The position numbers and the translations under genes were made by a program. The notes beneath the pieces are model-generated. The model was not told the DNA's origin. It did no database searches and saw only the letters and a list, made by a program, of their open reading frames with translations. From Paenibacillus pectinilyticus (GTDB lineage: Bacteria > Bacillota > Bacilli > Paenibacillales > NBRC-103111), in assembly GCF_001700435.1 (NCBI RefSeq), contig NZ_LYPC01000022.1, forward strand, positions 414,087 through 478,086: a stretch of DNA of 64,000 nucleotides, written 5' to 3'. The first letter of the stretch is position 1; each line of letters starts with the position of its first letter. Shown in pieces: positions 17,236 through 24,545 of this stretch.

Positions 17236-17520
17236 ATGGCACTTACACTCACGGGTTTAATGCTTTATGCAATGTGGCTTGTCTTAGGGGTAATGGGTCT
17301 TAGTTTTGTAGTAGATTTAGTCAAATCGTTTGCATCAGGCACGTTCTCTAGCACGACGATTACTTCTTACTTGAAAGACCTTCTGTACCTTGTGTTCCCC
17401 CTATTCTTGCTCTCCAACATGATGCCGCTTGATCATTCCGATTACATTATCAAAATCGCTTACTACATCGGTGCTCTAGGCGTCGTCTACAAGTATGTTT
17501 CCGTTTACTTTAAAAAGTAA
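17236..17520 (+). CDS. Small three-TM membrane protein, unknown
   Basis: A 94-aa hydrophobic protein starting MALTLTGLMLYAMW, with SD GGAGGTG 9 nt upstream. Hydrophobic segments lie at about 5-27, 46-61 and 68-87, and the end KYVSVYFKK is basic. I do not recognise the family. Hydropathy alone could suggest a holin or small accessory protein, but no lysin or phage gene is near. It is monocistronic and followed by a strong terminator. Confidence 0.65.
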   Translation: MALTLTGLMLYAMWLVLGVMGLSFVVDLVKSFASGTFSSTTITSYLKDLLYLVFPLFLLSNMMPLDHSDYIIKIAYYIGALGVVYKYVSVYFKK

Positions 17521-17537
17521 CTTGCAAACGCATTCAC

Positions 17538-17567
17538 AGCTGCTGAGACCCTCTCAGCAGCTTTTTT
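17538..17567 (+). terminator. Rho-independent terminator
   Basis: A perfect 10-bp stem, AGCTGCTGAG (17538-17547) with CTCAGCAGCT (17553-17562), has a 5-nt loop and runs into six T. It ends the small membrane protein gene. Confidence 0.9.
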
Positions 17568-17573
17568 AGTGTC

Positions 17574-17612
17574 AAAAAAAGCTGCTCGCCCTGCAAGGGC
17601 AAACAGCTTTTT
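17574..17612 (-). terminator. Terminator of DUF3892 gene, usable in both directions
   Basis: GCTG-CTC-GCCC (17581-17591) pairs with GGGC-AAA-CAGC (17597-17607) around a 5-nt loop, with A7 on the left and T5 on the right. On the minus strand it follows the stop of the 86-aa gene after 25 nt. Confidence 0.8.
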
Positions 17613-17636
17613 CTCTGTATTCTTAAATTTCCTATT

Positions 17637-17897
17637 TTAAAAACGCGGTAAATTCGATAAATTGTTGCTAGGATCACCATCCGGATAGGACCGTAAGGTT
17701 TTCTCCCCAGCTCGGTTGACACCGGTATTTGCATCCTCGATTAAATCTGCCTCGGTCATCTCGATCGCAGTTTGAATATCGACCACTTGACCATTTTGAA
17801 ATTGAACAGCCTGGATACTTCCGTCCTCGTAATGCACCGATTGAATCATCGCTTTCTTCGGATCAATGGTGTGCTTATCACTTTGACTTCGCGGCAT
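17637..17897 (-). CDS. DUF3892 domain protein
   Basis: An 86-aa soluble protein. Its pattern IQSVHYEDGSIQAVQFQNG, AIEMTEADLIEDANTGVNRA and the end DGDPSNNLSNLPRF matches DUF3892, a small family of Firmicutes with the NNLxxLPxF tail. Function is unknown. SD GGGGAGG is well placed. It lies 22 nt downstream of the coiled-coil 77-aa gene, so the two are likely cotranscribed. Confidence 0.75.
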   Translation of the reverse strand: MPRSQSDKHTIDPKKAMIQSVHYEDGSIQAVQFQNGQVVDIQTAIEMTEADLIEDANTGVNRAGEKTLRSYPDGDPSNNLSNLPRF

Positions 17898-17919
17898 ATA
17901 ACTACCTCCCCAATCTTGT

Positions 17920-18153
17920 TCAATTTGACTCGTTCTGAGATTTTATTTCCTGTTTCAAATCTTCGGTTTTTTGCTGTGCCTGCTTGATTTGAGTTTGCAG
18001 ATCCTCAAGCTGCTGTTCGGCTTCTGTCAGTGCTGCTGCGGTGGCTTGCGAATAAATTTGTTGGGCAACTTCCAGCGTTTGTTCGGCTGCTTGTTCCGCT
18101 TTTTGGGCTACATCTTTAATTTGCGCTAAGCCTAATTCCTTTTGTTGCGGCAT
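17920..18153 (-). CDS. Small coiled-coil protein, unknown
   Basis: A 77-aa protein, strongly helical and Gln/Glu/Ala-rich (EQAAEQTLEVAQQIYSQATA, AEQQLEDLQTQIKQAQQKTE). Heptad-like spacing suggests a coiled coil over about residues 10-72. There is no signal peptide or membrane segment. SD GGGGG is near. No family is recognised. Because of the low complexity, similarity searches will give spurious hits. It is paired with the DUF3892 gene. Confidence 0.6.
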   Translation of the reverse strand: MPQQKELGLAQIKDVAQKAEQAAEQTLEVAQQIYSQATAAALTEAEQQLEDLQTQIKQAQQKTEDLKQEIKSQNESN

Positions 18154-18212
18154 GGTAATACCCCCAGCTGATGTTTTGCATACCCAATTAATGTAGGCAG
18201 ATAAGCCCTTTT

Positions 18213-19100
18213 TTATTCGGACAAAAGGTACGCATGAGAACTCAATTGATCATTAATCACACTTGTCGGGATAATGAACTCACTTCCACCCATATAGCCT
18301 GGCGACACCTCATATTTCTGAAACACGATGACAAGCTTACCTTCATTATTAATGTAGAAGCTTTGATCTTTTTTTATTGTCTTAAATGCAAATTTCACGT
18401 CATTCGGAACACCCTCTACCCAATAGATTTTGGAGGAGTCTTCTTTCATACGTTGTTTCATTTGCTCCTTAATATAGTCACTAATGACGCCAATATAGCC
18501 ATCATCTTTAAATAAGCTAGGGAGTGTGATGAGCAGCTGATTCTTTTTATCAATCGTGTCATATTGAAAAGTCGTCGATGAGGAAGCAGCCGTATTCACG
18601 ACATATCGGCCTACCGCGAGAATTTGATCATTGTCTGTCTTGACCACATACCCACTATCAACTCCGATATGCCCCTCAGACCCACTCGCTTTCAACTTCT
18701 CGATGTCACTCATGAAGTCCGTGTACAGCTTCTTGCTTTCTTCCAAATATTTCGAATTCAATGAATCCTCCAGCGTCTTATTCTCTAAATTCGTTATGGC
18801 AGGGACTTCTACTTTGGCACGATGTGCGCCATCATCATATTTATATTCTCGAAACGTCAGGACTTTAATTAATTTACCTACAACTGGTACCTCAGCTAAC
18901 GAATGGGCAAAAGCTGGACTTGTGTTGAGCCCCGCTACGAATACGATCGCTGCTGCCGCAATGGCTGTTAACCATTTCATAACCGTCTTCGGTCTCTTCG
19001 TGCTATGTGCTGCTATTGCCTGGTTAACGATAAAATCAAGCTCCGCGGGAATAGGAATGTCCATATACTGTTGTTTCATTTGCTCTAACTTCTCATCCAT
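18213..19100 (-). CDS. rsiV: Anti-sigma factor, RsiV-like (DUF3298/DUF4163)
   Basis: A 295-aa single-pass membrane protein. A short cytoplasmic part of about 43 residues with the sigma-binding region precedes one TM (VMKWLTAIAAAAIVFVAGLN). The large extracytoplasmic part holds DUF4163/DUF3298 (EGHIGVDSGYVVKTDND, FQYDTIDKKNQLLITLPSLF, VVFQKYEVSPGYMGGSEF region). In Bacillus, RsiV binds lysozyme and is then cleaved to free SigV; that ligand cannot be read from sequence here. Only 2 nt separate it from the sigma gene, and its SD GGAGG lies in that gene's end, so the pair is translationally linked. Confidence 0.85.
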   Translation of the reverse strand: MDEKLEQMKQQYMDIPIPAELDFIVNQAIAAHSTKRPKTVMKWLTAIAAAAIVFVAGLNTSPAFAHSLAEVPVVGKLIKVLTFREYKYDDGAHRAKVEVPAITNLENKTLEDSLNSKYLEESKKLYTDFMSDIEKLKASGSEGHIGVDSGYVVKTDNDQILAVGRYVVNTAASSSTTFQYDTIDKKNQLLITLPSLFKDDGYIGVISDYIKEQMKQRMKEDSSKIYWVEGVPNDVKFAFKTIKKDQSFYINNEGKLVIVFQKYEVSPGYMGGSEFIIPTSVINDQLSSHAYLLSE

Positions 19101-19102
19101 CG

Positions 19103-19612
19103 TTAGTTTACCTCCACTAGCGTATCATCGATCATTTTAACCCGGAGAAGCTTCAGAGCTTGATATAGCCGCGTCTTAATCGTGCTCGTATTTTCTTTCA
19201 GAACATCGGCAATTTCATCAATCTTCAAATCTTCGAAATACCGAAGTGTGATCACACTGCGATACATTGTTGGCAAGTCCTCAAGCGCCCGCTCCAAATC
19301 AATATTCGGATAAGCATCCTCACTGCCTGGTGTGATTGCTTCCATGGTCACATCGTCCATCACCGTAAGTTTTTTATGTTTTCGCAAGAAATCTAAAGAG
19401 GTGTTGACGACGATTCGGTAGAACCAGCTTTTGATCGAAGCCTCGCTCTTCAATGTATCCGCTGCGGCGAAAGCCTTCTGTATGGCTTCCTGAACGATAT
19501 CTAGAGCATCCTGTTGATTTTTCACATAACTGTAAGCCAATCGGTATACATGTTCCTTGTGTTCCGTAATGCAAGTAATTAATTCCGTTTCCAACTTCTT
19601 TTTTATTATCAT
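19103..19612 (-). CDS. sigV: ECF RNA polymerase sigma factor, SigV-like
   Basis: A 169-aa ECF sigma factor. Region 2 is about 15-80 (EHVYRLAYSYVKNQQDALDI, VQEAIQKAFAAADTLK, ASIKSWFYRIVVNTSLDFLR). Region 4 is about 110-160 (DLPTMYRSVITLRYFEDLKI, DEIADVLKENTSTIKTRLYQ). The start ATG (19612) has AAAGGAGC about 13 nt upstream, a somewhat long spacing. The gene is followed at 2 nt by the RsiV-like anti-sigma gene, and an ECF-type promoter lies upstream, so autoregulation is likely. The SigV name is by similarity of the pair and should be treated as tentative. Confidence 0.88.
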   Translation of the reverse strand: MIIKKKLETELITCITEHKEHVYRLAYSYVKNQQDALDIVQEAIQKAFAAADTLKSEASIKSWFYRIVVNTSLDFLRKHKKLTVMDDVTMEAITPGSEDAYPNIDLERALEDLPTMYRSVITLRYFEDLKIDEIADVLKENTSTIKTRLYQALKLLRVKMIDDTLVEVN

Positions 19613-19672
19613 GAGGTTGATGACGCTCCTTTTGCCGCACTCATTTACTGAGATGATTCTTGTTGTAGCTAA

Positions 19673-19699
19673 GACGCATCAGCACGCTGAATAGTTTGA
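19673..19699 (-). promoter_or_regulatory. ECF-type promoter of sigV-rsiV
   Basis: On the minus strand TCAAAC (19699-19694) is followed after 17 nt by CGTC (19676-19673). The ECF consensus for this group is TGAAAC-N16/17-CGTC, so only one base differs. The -10 lies 60 nt from the ATG. This supports positive autoregulation (inference). Confidence 0.6.
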
Positions 19700-19767
19700 T
19701 TTCCATACCTACCAATTTCGCGAATCCACTGGTATACTAACAGCAAGACGCTAATGAGGTGACTTCT

Positions 19768-20850
19768 ATGAATATTATTAAAATCAAAGATCGCCATGAA
19801 TTAGATCGACGTGTGCCTTCGATGCCATGGTATATTGAGAAATTTATTAATTATAAGCTTCCAGACCTCTCGCCTTCATCCCTTTTGGAATATGTCCGTG
19901 ATTATGAGATTTTCTTATCTTGGCTTCTTGCAGAAGGCTTGAGTACAGCAACCACCATGAATCAAGTGCCCCTTGAGGATTTGGAGAAGCTGCATATGGA
20001 CAGCGTTAATAATTTTCGCATGTTCCTCGCCACACGTAAAGCACAAGCTAATGGCAAAACGACGATAAACCGCAAGCTGTCCGCGCTGCGCTCATTATTT
20101 CACTATTTGAGTCAAATTGCTGAGGATGATAACTTTTACCCGCTCCTGAAACGCAACGTCATGGCGAAGGTAGAAATTAAGCGTTCCCACAAGGCCAAGG
20201 ACAGCGCCGCGAAGCTGGAAGGCAAGCTGCTGCAAGAGGAAGAAATCGTGGAGTTTATTGCTTATGTGCAAAGCGGCTATGAACACGATGTAGCGACCAA
20301 CAAGCAAGCGCTCTACGCCTATGAACTCAATAAAGTGAGAGATGCTTGTATCGTTACGCTCATTCTCAACTCGGGGCTTCGTGTTTCGGAGGTGTTTAAC
20401 CTGAATGTCGACGATATTGATCTGAAAATGAAGTTAGTCCACGTATATCGCAAGGGTAAAAATGACGATACGTTCAAAACGCCGGTGTACTTCCGACTTG
20501 AAGCCATACAAGCCCTGACGGACTACTTGGCCATTCGCTCTTCACGGTATAAGCCGCTCAAAAAAGAAAAAGCCCTCTTCATTGCCATGGCGAATGGCAA
20601 AAAAGAAGGCGAACGAATGACGAAAAGAGCGATTCAAGAATTGGTGATCAAATACGCCAAACGCTTTGGCAAGCCCTACTTGTCCGTACATAAGCTGCGA
20701 CATTCTTTCGCCACTGATTATTACTTACAAAATGACTTGTATAAAACCCAAGAACAGCTCGGCCATGCCTCCCCGGAGACCACGCAGATTTATGCGCATC
20801 TCACAGATCGCACGATGTCCGAAGCGATTGATAAACGATTGGAATCCTGA
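19768..20850 (+). CDS. xerS: Tyrosine recombinase XerS
   Basis: About 360 aa, longer than XerC/D, with the N-terminal MPWYIEKFINYKLPDLSPSS segment characteristic of XerS, the single-recombinase dimer-resolution enzyme described in streptococci. Catalytic residues are Arg in SGLRVSEVFNLN, Lys in VYRKGKNDDTF, HKLRHSFATDYY, LGHASPETTQ and Tyr in TQIYAHLTD. ATG 19768 is preferred, with GAGGTG 6-7 nt upstream; a GTG at 19759 is the alternative. In streptococci the target difSL lies next to xerS. I see no clear difSL-like 31-mer here. Its partner terminus site is therefore unknown. Confidence 0.88.
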   Translation: MNIIKIKDRHELDRRVPSMPWYIEKFINYKLPDLSPSSLLEYVRDYEIFLSWLLAEGLSTATTMNQVPLEDLEKLHMDSVNNFRMFLATRKAQANGKTTINRKLSALRSLFHYLSQIAEDDNFYPLLKRNVMAKVEIKRSHKAKDSAAKLEGKLLQEEEIVEFIAYVQSGYEHDVATNKQALYAYELNKVRDACIVTLILNSGLRVSEVFNLNVDDIDLKMKLVHVYRKGKNDDTFKTPVYFRLEAIQALTDYLAIRSSRYKPLKKEKALFIAMANGKKEGERMTKRAIQELVIKYAKRFGKPYLSVHKLRHSFATDYYLQNDLYKTQEQLGHASPETTQIYAHLTDRTMSEAIDKRLES

Positions 20851-20870
20851 AGTTTACTTCAGGATTTTTT
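20843..20870. terminator. Shared hairpin over the convergent xerS and aldo/keto reductase stops
   Basis: A perfect 10-bp stem, AATCCTGAAG (20843-20852) with CTTCAGGATT (20857-20866), has a 4-nt loop and a T6 tract on the plus strand. It contains the last codons and stop of xerS and the last codons of the reductase on the other strand, so one element probably ends both transcripts. Confidence 0.8.
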
Positions 20871-21843
20871 CAATTGCCGCGAGTTCTTCTGGTGCGAATT
20901 CTAAGTTCTTAAGTGCAGCCACATTTTCCTCGATTTGAGATACGCGGCTTGCTCCTATCAAAGCAGAGGTCACTCGCCCGCCACGAAGTACCCAAGCCAG
21001 GGCCATTTGCGCTAAGCTTTGACCGCGCGAGCTCGCCAATTCGTTCAATTGAATGATTTGATTCAACTTCTCCTCAGTAATGTCTTGCTCCTTCAAGAAT
21101 TGGCTCTTACCACCAGCTCTCGAATCCGCGGGAATGCCGTTGACATATTTATTCGTTAACAAACCTTGCGCAAGGGGGCAGAACGCAATACTTCCCGCAC
21201 CGAAGTCATCTAAAACGTCCTGCAAACCGTCCTCAATCCAACGGTTCATCATACTATAAGCGGGTTGGTGAATAAGCAGTGGCGTACCTAGTCTTTTTAG
21301 AATCGCAGCTGCTTCTTTCGTTTGCTCTGCCGAGTAATTGGAAAGTCCCACATAGAGTGCTTTCCCCTGACGAACAATAAGATCCAACGTCGCCATGGTT
21401 TCTTCGAACGGTGTATTGGGATCTGGTCTATGGGAGTAGAAAATATCAACGTACTCTAAACCCATTCTTTTCAAGCTTTGATCCAAGCTGGAAACCATAT
21501 TCTTCTTGGAGCCCCACTCGCCATAAGGACCTTCCCACATATGATAGCCAGATTTCGACGAGATGATGAGCTCATCACGATAAGCACCGAGATCACTTTT
21601 CAGTACGCGGCCCATTAATTCTTCTGCGGAGCCTGGAGGCGGACCGTAGTTATTCGCTAAGTCAAAGTGGGTAATCCCCAAATCAAAAGAACGAAGCAGC
21701 ATGGCTCTCCCATTCTCATGCAGGTCTAACCCTCCGAAATTGTGCCACATCCCTAAGGAAATGGCCGGTAACTGAAGTCCAGATTTCCCTGAACGATTAT
21801 ATTTCATTTCTGCATAACGTGTTGCACTCGCTTGATAGACCAT
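20854..21843 (-). CDS. Aldo/keto reductase, YghZ-like
   Basis: A 329-aa NADPH-dependent AKR. The catalytic tetrad is visible: Asp and Tyr in FDLANNYGPPPGSAEE, Lys in IISSKSGYHMWEGPYG and His in DIFYSHRPDPNTPFEE. NADPH-binding GASRVSQIEENVAAL lies near the end. The WEGPYGEWGSKK segment is typical of the YghZ / L-glyceraldehyde-3-phosphate reductase subfamily, which reduces methylglyoxal and related aldehydes. SD AAAGGAGG is ideal. It is monocistronic and convergent with xerS. Confidence 0.9.
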   Translation of the reverse strand: MVYQASATRYAEMKYNRSGKSGLQLPAISLGMWHNFGGLDLHENGRAMLLRSFDLGITHFDLANNYGPPPGSAEELMGRVLKSDLGAYRDELIISSKSGYHMWEGPYGEWGSKKNMVSSLDQSLKRMGLEYVDIFYSHRPDPNTPFEETMATLDLIVRQGKALYVGLSNYSAEQTKEAAAILKRLGTPLLIHQPAYSMMNRWIEDGLQDVLDDFGAGSIAFCPLAQGLLTNKYVNGIPADSRAGGKSQFLKEQDITEEKLNQIIQLNELASSRGQSLAQMALAWVLRGGRVTSALIGASRVSQIEENVAALKNLEFAPEELAAIEKILK

Positions 21844-21987
21844 GTTTGTCCTCCTTTGTGGTTCTAAGAAAATTATGTGAGCTGTTACTTGTAAACCACT
21901 TTTGCATTCACTAAAGTTTTCACAAGAAGCTTGATTCCTATGTACAGTATAAGTGAAGCGTCCCTATAAAAATAGAACTGAAAAAAA

Positions 21988-22020
21988 CGTGTCTTACTAA
22001 CCTCCAGGTTAGTAAGCACG
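21988..22020 (-). terminator. Terminator of APH-family gene
   Basis: CTTACTAACCT (21993-22003) and AGGTTAGTAAG (22006-22016) form an 11-bp inverted repeat with CGTG/CACG outside. On the minus strand it is followed by a T7 run. It begins 9 nt after the kinase stop. Confidence 0.85.
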
Positions 22021-22028
22021 TTCAATGA

Positions 22029-23069
22029 TTACATTTGATCGAATTGAAGCAACGTATCATGTTCTTGCAGCCACTTGGTTTTCTCATAGGTATTGGTAAT
22101 AATATCGACTAGCACACCTTGCGGATCTACGCCATCTAAGTATCGCCCCAGAAAGTGAATAAAAACATCTAGTCTCCGCAACTCGATCAGTAGAGGCAGT
22201 ATCCCCTTCTCTTCTTGTGTTAAAGCGATAAATTGACGGTAGCCCTCGTAAAAGGTTCTACAATTGGTTTTGAGCCGATCTTCCGATAAGCTAGGATCGA
22301 TCAGATCTGACAAGCATACCGCAAGTTCCATCACTCGTGCATCGATCGTGACAAATTCGAAATCAAGAATCGCGGCCAATTGCCCCTCTTCGTTCACCAA
22401 CATGTTAGAACCATTAATATCGCCATGCACGAGTTGATGCGGTAATTGCCGGATCGTTGGAATCGCGGCGTATAACGCCATATACCGTCCAAATATATAA
22501 GCAAGTTCCTCCTGCTGCGGCAGAAATGACTCAGGCGCCTGAAGACAGAATGTGCGAATCGCCTCTGGCTTGCAACTAGGATGAATATGTTCAATTTCAT
22601 AATAAGGAGCATATTCTGGCTTAAGCTCCATGTTAATCGTGGCTAAGGCTGCGGAAAGTTGACCTACAGCCTTCCCCATCTCATGCAACTGAGATAAACC
22701 TAATTCGATTGGATTCTCTCCATCAGTAAAAGTAAATAATGCCGCGATCTTACCTTCTCCATCTCCTAGTGTTACCATCGTACCGCCATTCGGAAGTTCG
22801 AGCGGCATCGGAATATCGTATGGAAGCTCCGCTTTAATGGCGGCTAAGCGCAGCAACACGCTATGTTCGAACTTGATTTTGTTCGTATCTCGATGCGTTT
22901 CATACAAGCGTAGAACATACGTTCTATCACCAACTTCCACGAATCGCGTTGTGTTGTTCATACCCCCGGCACCTACACGCAGTGTCCAGGTTTGTGCTGG
23001 AAACCAATTGGCGGGAAGTGACGCTAATTGGTCTTCTTGATCCATAACTCGCATAATGACGAGACTCAT
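22029..23069 (-). CDS. APH-fold phosphotransferase (aminoglycoside/homoserine/choline kinase-like)
   Basis: A 346-aa cytoplasmic kinase-like protein. The N-lobe has AGGMNNTTRFVEVGDRTYVL and the C-lobe has the Brenner motif LVHGDINGSNMLV with catalytic Asp, then AILDFEFVTIDARVMELAV with the metal Asp. This is the general Pfam APH family, close to homoserine kinase ThrB2 and spore-coat CotS-type proteins. The substrate cannot be told from sequence, and antibiotic resistance should not be assumed. AGGAAG precedes the ATG. It follows the 168-aa unknown gene after 9 nt, so the two probably form an operon. Confidence 0.8.
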   Translation of the reverse strand: MSLVIMRVMDQEDQLASLPANWFPAQTWTLRVGAGGMNNTTRFVEVGDRTYVLRLYETHRDTNKIKFEHSVLLRLAAIKAELPYDIPMPLELPNGGTMVTLGDGEGKIAALFTFTDGENPIELGLSQLHEMGKAVGQLSAALATINMELKPEYAPYYEIEHIHPSCKPEAIRTFCLQAPESFLPQQEELAYIFGRYMALYAAIPTIRQLPHQLVHGDINGSNMLVNEEGQLAAILDFEFVTIDARVMELAVCLSDLIDPSLSEDRLKTNCRTFYEGYRQFIALTQEEKGILPLLIELRRLDVFIHFLGRYLDGVDPQGVLVDIITNTYEKTKWLQEHDTLLQFDQM

Positions 23070-23078
23070 CTCCTCTTC

Positions 23079-23585
23079 CTAAACTTGGTTATCGCCTTCA
23101 ACCGCGAACTCAAAATCTTCCACATCGAAAGCCTCCACTGGGATTGCCGACTCCACTAGCCGCTCAATAAAATCGAATTGATCCGTTAGTAAAATCGCCT
23201 TTTCTCTTATTGCAGTTAAAATTAATTCGGTTTCGATGGGATCAAATTGATCACCGTACGCTTCGTTATCTATCGCATATACGACCATTAGGGTCACATG
23301 TTCATTTATGGGTAATGGCGGGCTTTTGCCCCACGGTATCGATAAAGCTTTTTCTATTTTTTTCTTATTAAACGATTCCTCGAAGAAAACAATAAGCTCT
23401 CCAATCATCTGTTTCACAAAGCCATCATCCTCATGCTCTAACATAATCGGTTCAGGGCTCGTATGCAACTCGTATAGCTCTTGAATCGTCGTGTACGGAA
23501 TCAGATACGTCACTGGCTTTGATGGCAGCATGAGTTGACCATGTACAGCCAACATGACAGCTTCGATGATAAATGTCTTGCTCAT
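23079..23585 (-). CDS. Uncharacterised protein of Paenibacillus type
   Basis: A 168-aa acidic protein starting MSKTFIIEAVMLAVHGQLML, with a G-rich SD (GGGGGG) 6-8 nt upstream. An upstream start at 23639 is possible but lacks a good SD. No Cys-rich, TM or nucleotide-binding motif is seen. Recognisable stretches are YLIPYTTIQELYELHTSPEP, KQMIGELIVFFEESFNKKKI and FDPIETELILTAIREKAILL. Similar proteins occur in Paenibacillus, sometimes under the unsupported name ADP-heptose synthase; I do not endorse that name. It sits upstream of the APH-type kinase gene and downstream of ykuK. Confidence 0.65.
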   Translation of the reverse strand: MSKTFIIEAVMLAVHGQLMLPSKPVTYLIPYTTIQELYELHTSPEPIMLEHEDDGFVKQMIGELIVFFEESFNKKKIEKALSIPWGKSPPLPINEHVTLMVVYAIDNEAYGDQFDPIETELILTAIREKAILLTDQFDFIERLVESAIPVEAFDVEDFEFAVEGDNQV

Positions 23586-23692
23586 GGAATTCCCCCCTAT
23601 GCTACATGCATCATTCAGCAATACTTCGCTAAGAAACATTGGAAACCCTCTTTTTCAGGAAGGAAAGCTCTTACACCACTTCATTCAAAACA

Positions 23693-23739
23693 AAACCGTC
23701 AGCTCCCGAGATCGCTTTGACCATTCGAGCTAACGGTTT
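23693..23739 (-). terminator. Terminator of ykuK
   Basis: 13-nt arms AAACCGTCAGCTC (23693-23705) and GAGCTAACGGTTT (23727-23739) pair fully in minus-strand RNA when one G-U pair is allowed. TTTTGTTTTG follows. It lies 12 nt after the ykuK stop. Confidence 0.8.
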
Positions 23740-23750
23740 CTTTATCCGCA

Positions 23751-24368
23751 TTATACACTGCCATCCATCACCTCATGATCCTCGTATGGGGGACGATAGG
23801 GTTTCTTGGAATATCGATTTGCATAGGCCGATGCGACATAGCAGTCTGGTTTAATGACGGGGACCATCCCGACCGATTCCACGCGTCTTACCATTTCTTG
23901 GACGAATTTGGCCGTCCGATTTCTATTCTCGTCATCCCCAGCATCAATATGAATAAACATATCGAATGTGGCACCTTGATAAAGATGAGGAAGAACAATA
24001 TTTTCCATATCGAGTCGCTTGTTTTCGTCAAAATACATCGCAATCTCTTCACTCAAGCTAGTTTCCATCGAAAGCTTTTCTTTGATCGAGTAAAGTGCTC
24101 TTGGTACGATCACTTGACGATAACACGCCCACGCTCCTTTCCCTAGCCGCTGGATCACTACGCCGGTAATGAATTTCGTATGACCTGGGTGCACCTGACA
24201 ATCCGTACCAATAATAAATTTATAGGTCGCTACGGGGTCAAGACGCATAAAGTGCAGAATACGCTCGTGCACGGTATCCAGGTTAAGTCCTCTTTCCGTT
24301 GTGTTCCTAAATTCCAGTGGATGGTTCGTCGTCGAAGGTTTCAAAGATAAGGCTCTCCCTTTCTCCAT
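23751..24368 (-). CDS. ykuK: YkuK family ribonuclease H-like protein (DUF458)
   Basis: Up to 205 aa. The YkuK/DUF458 pattern is clear: FRNTTERGLNLDTVHERILH, YKFIIGTDCQVHPGHTKF with the first acidic residue of an RNase H fold, SIKEKLSMETSLSEEIAMYF, and FDMFIHIDAGDDENRNRTAK with further acidic residues. The family has an RNase H-like fold but no proven substrate. A TTG at 24344, preceded by AAAGGGAGAG, may be the true start, because the ATG at 24368 has no good SD. The preceding 125 nt can fold into alternative RNA structures, suggesting leader control. A terminator follows the stop. Confidence 0.85.
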   Translation of the reverse strand: MEKGRALSLKPSTTNHPLEFRNTTERGLNLDTVHERILHFMRLDPVATYKFIIGTDCQVHPGHTKFITGVVIQRLGKGAWACYRQVIVPRALYSIKEKLSMETSLSEEIAMYFDENKRLDMENIVLPHLYQGATFDMFIHIDAGDDENRNRTAKFVQEMVRRVESVGMVPVIKPDCYVASAYANRYSKKPYRPPYEDHEVMDGSV

Positions 24369-24378
24369 AGAATCCAGA

Positions 24379-24503
24379 ATAAACGTCTCAGCCTTGCTGG
24401 TCGTCGAGCTCGTTTATCAAGGTTGCTGAGAAGCAAAAGTTTCCTGCTTATTCTTCGGTAGCAACGAGCAAGAGGCGGATGCTCAAGGCAAGCATCCGCC
24501 TCT
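24379..24503 (-). ncRNA. Structured leader upstream of ykuK with mutually exclusive helices
   Basis: A candidate minus-strand promoter has -10 TATACT (24515-24510), putting the RNA start near 24503. The leader opens with a perfect 13-bp hairpin (24503-24491 with 24483-24471). Then GCTCGTTGCT (24469-24460) can pair with AGCAAC (24427-24422) and GAGC (24411-24408). The same region can instead pair as CTCAG-CAA-CCTTG (24430-24418) with CAAGGCTGAG (24396-24387), while ATAAACG (24417-24411) matches CGTTTAT (24385-24379). The first hairpin could also terminate the upstream NlpC gene, but no T-tract follows. It matches no riboswitch class I know. Confidence 0.4.
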
Positions 24504-24545
24504 CTCTATAGTATATGGCAAACCTTGCCTGTTCGAACCATCAAC

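Noticed and set aside
22029-23069. Antibiotic-resistance gene (aminoglycoside phosphotransferase)
   Set aside because: Only the general APH fold is visible; the family covers many metabolic kinases, and no resistance context is present.
24379-24503. SAM (S-box) or other known riboswitch in the ykuK leader
   Set aside because: The conserved S-box core segments are absent, and ykuK is not a methionine or sulfur gene.
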